Positions 61,594-64,000 of a stretch of DNA of 64,000 nucleotides are shown here, piece by piece. Source of the DNA: Luscinia megarhynchos (Eukaryota; Chordata; Aves; Passeriformes; Turdidae); NCBI GenBank assembly GCA_034336665.1, contig JAPFBE010000003.1:65949352-66013351 (forward strand), read 5' to 3'. Position numbers and translations under genes: made by a program. Numbering within the stretch: position 1 is the first letter of the stretch; every line of letters begins with the position of its first letter. The notes under the pieces are model-generated. The model worked only from the letters and a program-made list of their open reading frames with translations. It did no database searches and was not told the origin of the DNA.

Positions 61594-64000
61594 GAGATAC
61601 TAATGAGAAAGTGCTGTTCATGTCAATTTATCCTCAACTACCCCACTGCAGCACTGCCTCATGGAATAATACTCTAAGGCCAAGGCTGTGTGTAGAAGCT
61701 CACACAGCTGTCTTGCCCAGAAAAGCCAGTTGTAAGTAGACAGTTTGTTATCAAATATATTTTAGCATTTCTAGAGTACATTGGGTTGTTTTCTATAGTT
61801 GATGTCAGTGCCCCACTCACAGTGAAATGGAAGCAGATCTCCAGTACTGCTTGAGATACTGCAGTATCTATGGGCAGCCCTGGGGTGATTTTTCCAGCCA
61901 ATAGTCTACTCCTTTCTCACACCAAGCACCATTTCAGGGAGAAAAGGTGGCAGAGAGACATAAAAATCAATTAACAGAAAAGAAGTGTTACAGTTCTGCC
62001 TGTGAATGCATACAGAGAAGAATATGACTCCTTGAGCTGACTTTGCCAGTTATAGTAAGTCCATGTCGTCATCAGAAGCACTGTGCTGTATGAATAAGCC
62101 TTTAACTAAAGATTCCTGCTATCCCAGAGTATTTCAGTATCCATCAAGTCACTGATTGTCATGTTAGATGTGACATGTGGTTATTCCACTGTAGATATCA
62201 GTGTGGACATTTCTGATTCATTTAAGGAAAAAAAAAAAAAAGCCACACTAAACCCAGTCATGGTTTTATGAAAGAATCTCCTTTCCTGCATGGATCAGTC
62301 ACAGCATGGGAGCATGAGGTTGGGTTCATCTCATGGGCTGTGCTTTTGTCAAGACTGGCAGCAATTTCAGGTGTATGCTGGAGCTGCCTCACAGTCCTTG
62401 TAAAATGCACAAGAAAGCTTTTATTTTGAAGTGCTTTTATGAGATGCATTAGCATGAAGTTCAGTGTTGCTGTATTACCTATTCCAAAAATCGTCTGTAG
62501 ACTGAGAAATATTAATTAGTGTTATTATATAACAACTTGGACTTCTGTAGTACTTCTTGTCTGAGAGGTTGATGGCCAAAGGGGTTTCCATACGAATGAC
62601 ACATTTTTGAAAATAAACGGCGAGTATCAAGGCAGTCACCAAACAAGGATACAGTCATTTTAAAAGTATGTAAGGAGGGCTACTTCTTTCTTTTGCCATG
62701 CACAACTTCAAGCACAGGAGCTTTCAAACACGCACCACAAGACCAGCTAACTCTTGTTGTTTCTTGTTTTATTTGACTACTATGCAAGTACTGGACTGAA
62801 GCCAAAGAATTCAGCCTCGGCACAGGCAGCACTCTCAGCACCGAGCCTGGGGCAACCCTCTGGCTCTGAAGTTGTCTTTGGACCCTTGTGTCTGGGAGGA
62901 AAGGAAAGTCATCATTCTGCAACAGAGGCTTCTTATTCTGTCCTTGGTGACCTCTGGGTCAGCTGGGAAGTTGGCAGGGCAGCTCTGCCCTGTGGCCTTA
63001 CCCTCTGCTGGGGGCATGGGAAGGATGGGCAGCCACAGGGGCACTGAGGCTGGTGCTCTGCTGTCTGTTTCAAACATATAACTTGGGCTTGCTGAGCCCT
63101 TAGTGGGCTTGTTCACTAGTATATACACCTTACTTAGGCTCTTGCCGTGGTTTTTGTTTCTTTGGACTGGCTTTTTGACCATTACGGCTTCCTAGACTTT
63201 GAAGTATTGCAAGGAAGAATGCAGAATCCCATTAGCTGAAAAAGTCAATGCATTTTCCAACAGAAAAAGAAATCCTGAATATTTAAGCACAGTGGTATTA
63301 AATGTTAATACTTGCTTTACATTAACAATAGCATTTTTTAAATAGAATTAGACCAAAGAACTGTAGATTAGTCAAATAAGAATTTCCCTGCACAGAAGTA
63401 ATGTCTCTTTGGATAAACACTGTGCCTGTCATTGATGTTTGGGAGTCTCTGGGATATTTATTCCTGAAAAGATGGCAGCAGAGTGACTGACACACTGGCT
63501 TGGCAAGCTGGGGTAGGAATGGGAGACATCTCTTCCCTGCTGTTCAGGCTCTCTGTGTTCACACCTGTGAAGCAATCCTGCCTCTTGTCTTTGCACAGCA
63601 AGGCAGAGAGGAGACTGGTCAGTCCTGCTGCCTGGCTGCCAGTGCCCAGCCCTGTTTGGGAGTATAGGTGGTAGTAATGCCATGGCTTTGCTCTTGAGTT
63701 TGAAGGCTCTGCTTAGAGTCTCAGAGAAGGAAGACCATGCAGCCATACCTGCAGCAAAAAGCAAGACATACAGCACTTTTAAGTGCTGTTAATGGTAATA
63801 ACAGGCAATGGAGGCTTCCAGTCTACAACATTCATTTTCAGTTTCTAGTACCTGGAATTATAATTCTCCATTTGTATGGCACTGCACAAGTCTCACATTG
63901 ATGAGGAATAAAACTCATAAGGTATAATGAGAGCAGATTGCATTGCAGTAAAATCATGCCCTAAGGAGGGGTTTGCATAGAGCAAAATTTTAATGAATAG

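Larger units (their letters stand above)
51456..64000 (+). other. Intron 1 continued (to window end), non-coding
   Basis: 12.5 kb with no exon I can recognise and no sign of the SAM-domain exon expected next in a STARD13/DLC1-type gene. It holds a small 18-bp tandem repeat (52391), a MIR-like SINE (57.67 kb), a TTTA microsatellite (61.56 kb), a patch open in several frames at about 56.1-56.5 kb, and a mildly GC-rich patch at 62.8-63.1 kb. An 8-bp inverted repeat lies at 63771-63788. Confidence 0.5.

Noticed and set aside
1..64000. Endogenous retrovirus or LTR element
   Set aside because: No gag, pol or env-like frame and no LTR pair was recognised. The only reverse-transcriptase remnants belong to CR1 LINEs. 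A short solo LTR could be missed by eye.

Overview
The window looks like a gene-poor, AT-rich piece of a sauropsid chromosome, most probably from a bird. The main reason is the set of interspersed repeats. Five are copies of the CR1 LINE family, all in antisense orientation, and two are decayed MIR-like SINEs. No Alu, L1 or B1/B2-type element was recognised. Nothing bacterial, phage or viral was seen. Almost every open reading frame is a chance frame in AT-rich DNA, a CR1 remnant, or a frame running through a low-complexity repeat.

Layout: 1-38.2 kb is non-coding DNA, either intergenic or an intron of a longer upstream transcript. It carries a 1.4 kb CR1 (2309-3675), two short CR1 pieces (about 11.25-11.51 and 13.20-13.47 kb), an AT-rich tandem array (21.4-21.5 kb) and an uninterrupted 464-nt polypyrimidine tract built mainly of 88 TTCC repeats (27219-27682). 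At 38.2-40.0 kb the composition switches to a dense CpG island holding the one convincing protein-coding segment. This is a first coding exon on the + strand (39180-39303, 41 codons plus one base) ending at a good splice donor. Its peptide resembles, from memory, the alternative N-terminus of a DLC-family RhoGAP (STARD13 or its paralogue DLC1). G-rich minisatellites flank the exon: a 14-bp unit upstream and a 17-bp unit at the start of the intron. A six-codon upstream ORF ends on a stop codon that overlaps the main ATG.

39.3-64 kb is then read as the first intron of that gene; no later exon was recognised. It contains a small CR1 piece (41.6 kb), a 1.6 kb CR1 with a damaged reverse-transcriptase active site (49.9-51.5 kb), two MIR-like SINEs (42.9 and 57.7 kb) and several small tandem repeats.

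No new multi-gene system was found. The points most worth checking are the uORF/ATG overlap, the paired minisatellites around the promoter and first exon, the giant polypyrimidine tract, and a few splice-site arrangements (a candidate 34-nt microexon and candidate recursive splice sites). The splice-site candidates could all be chance.
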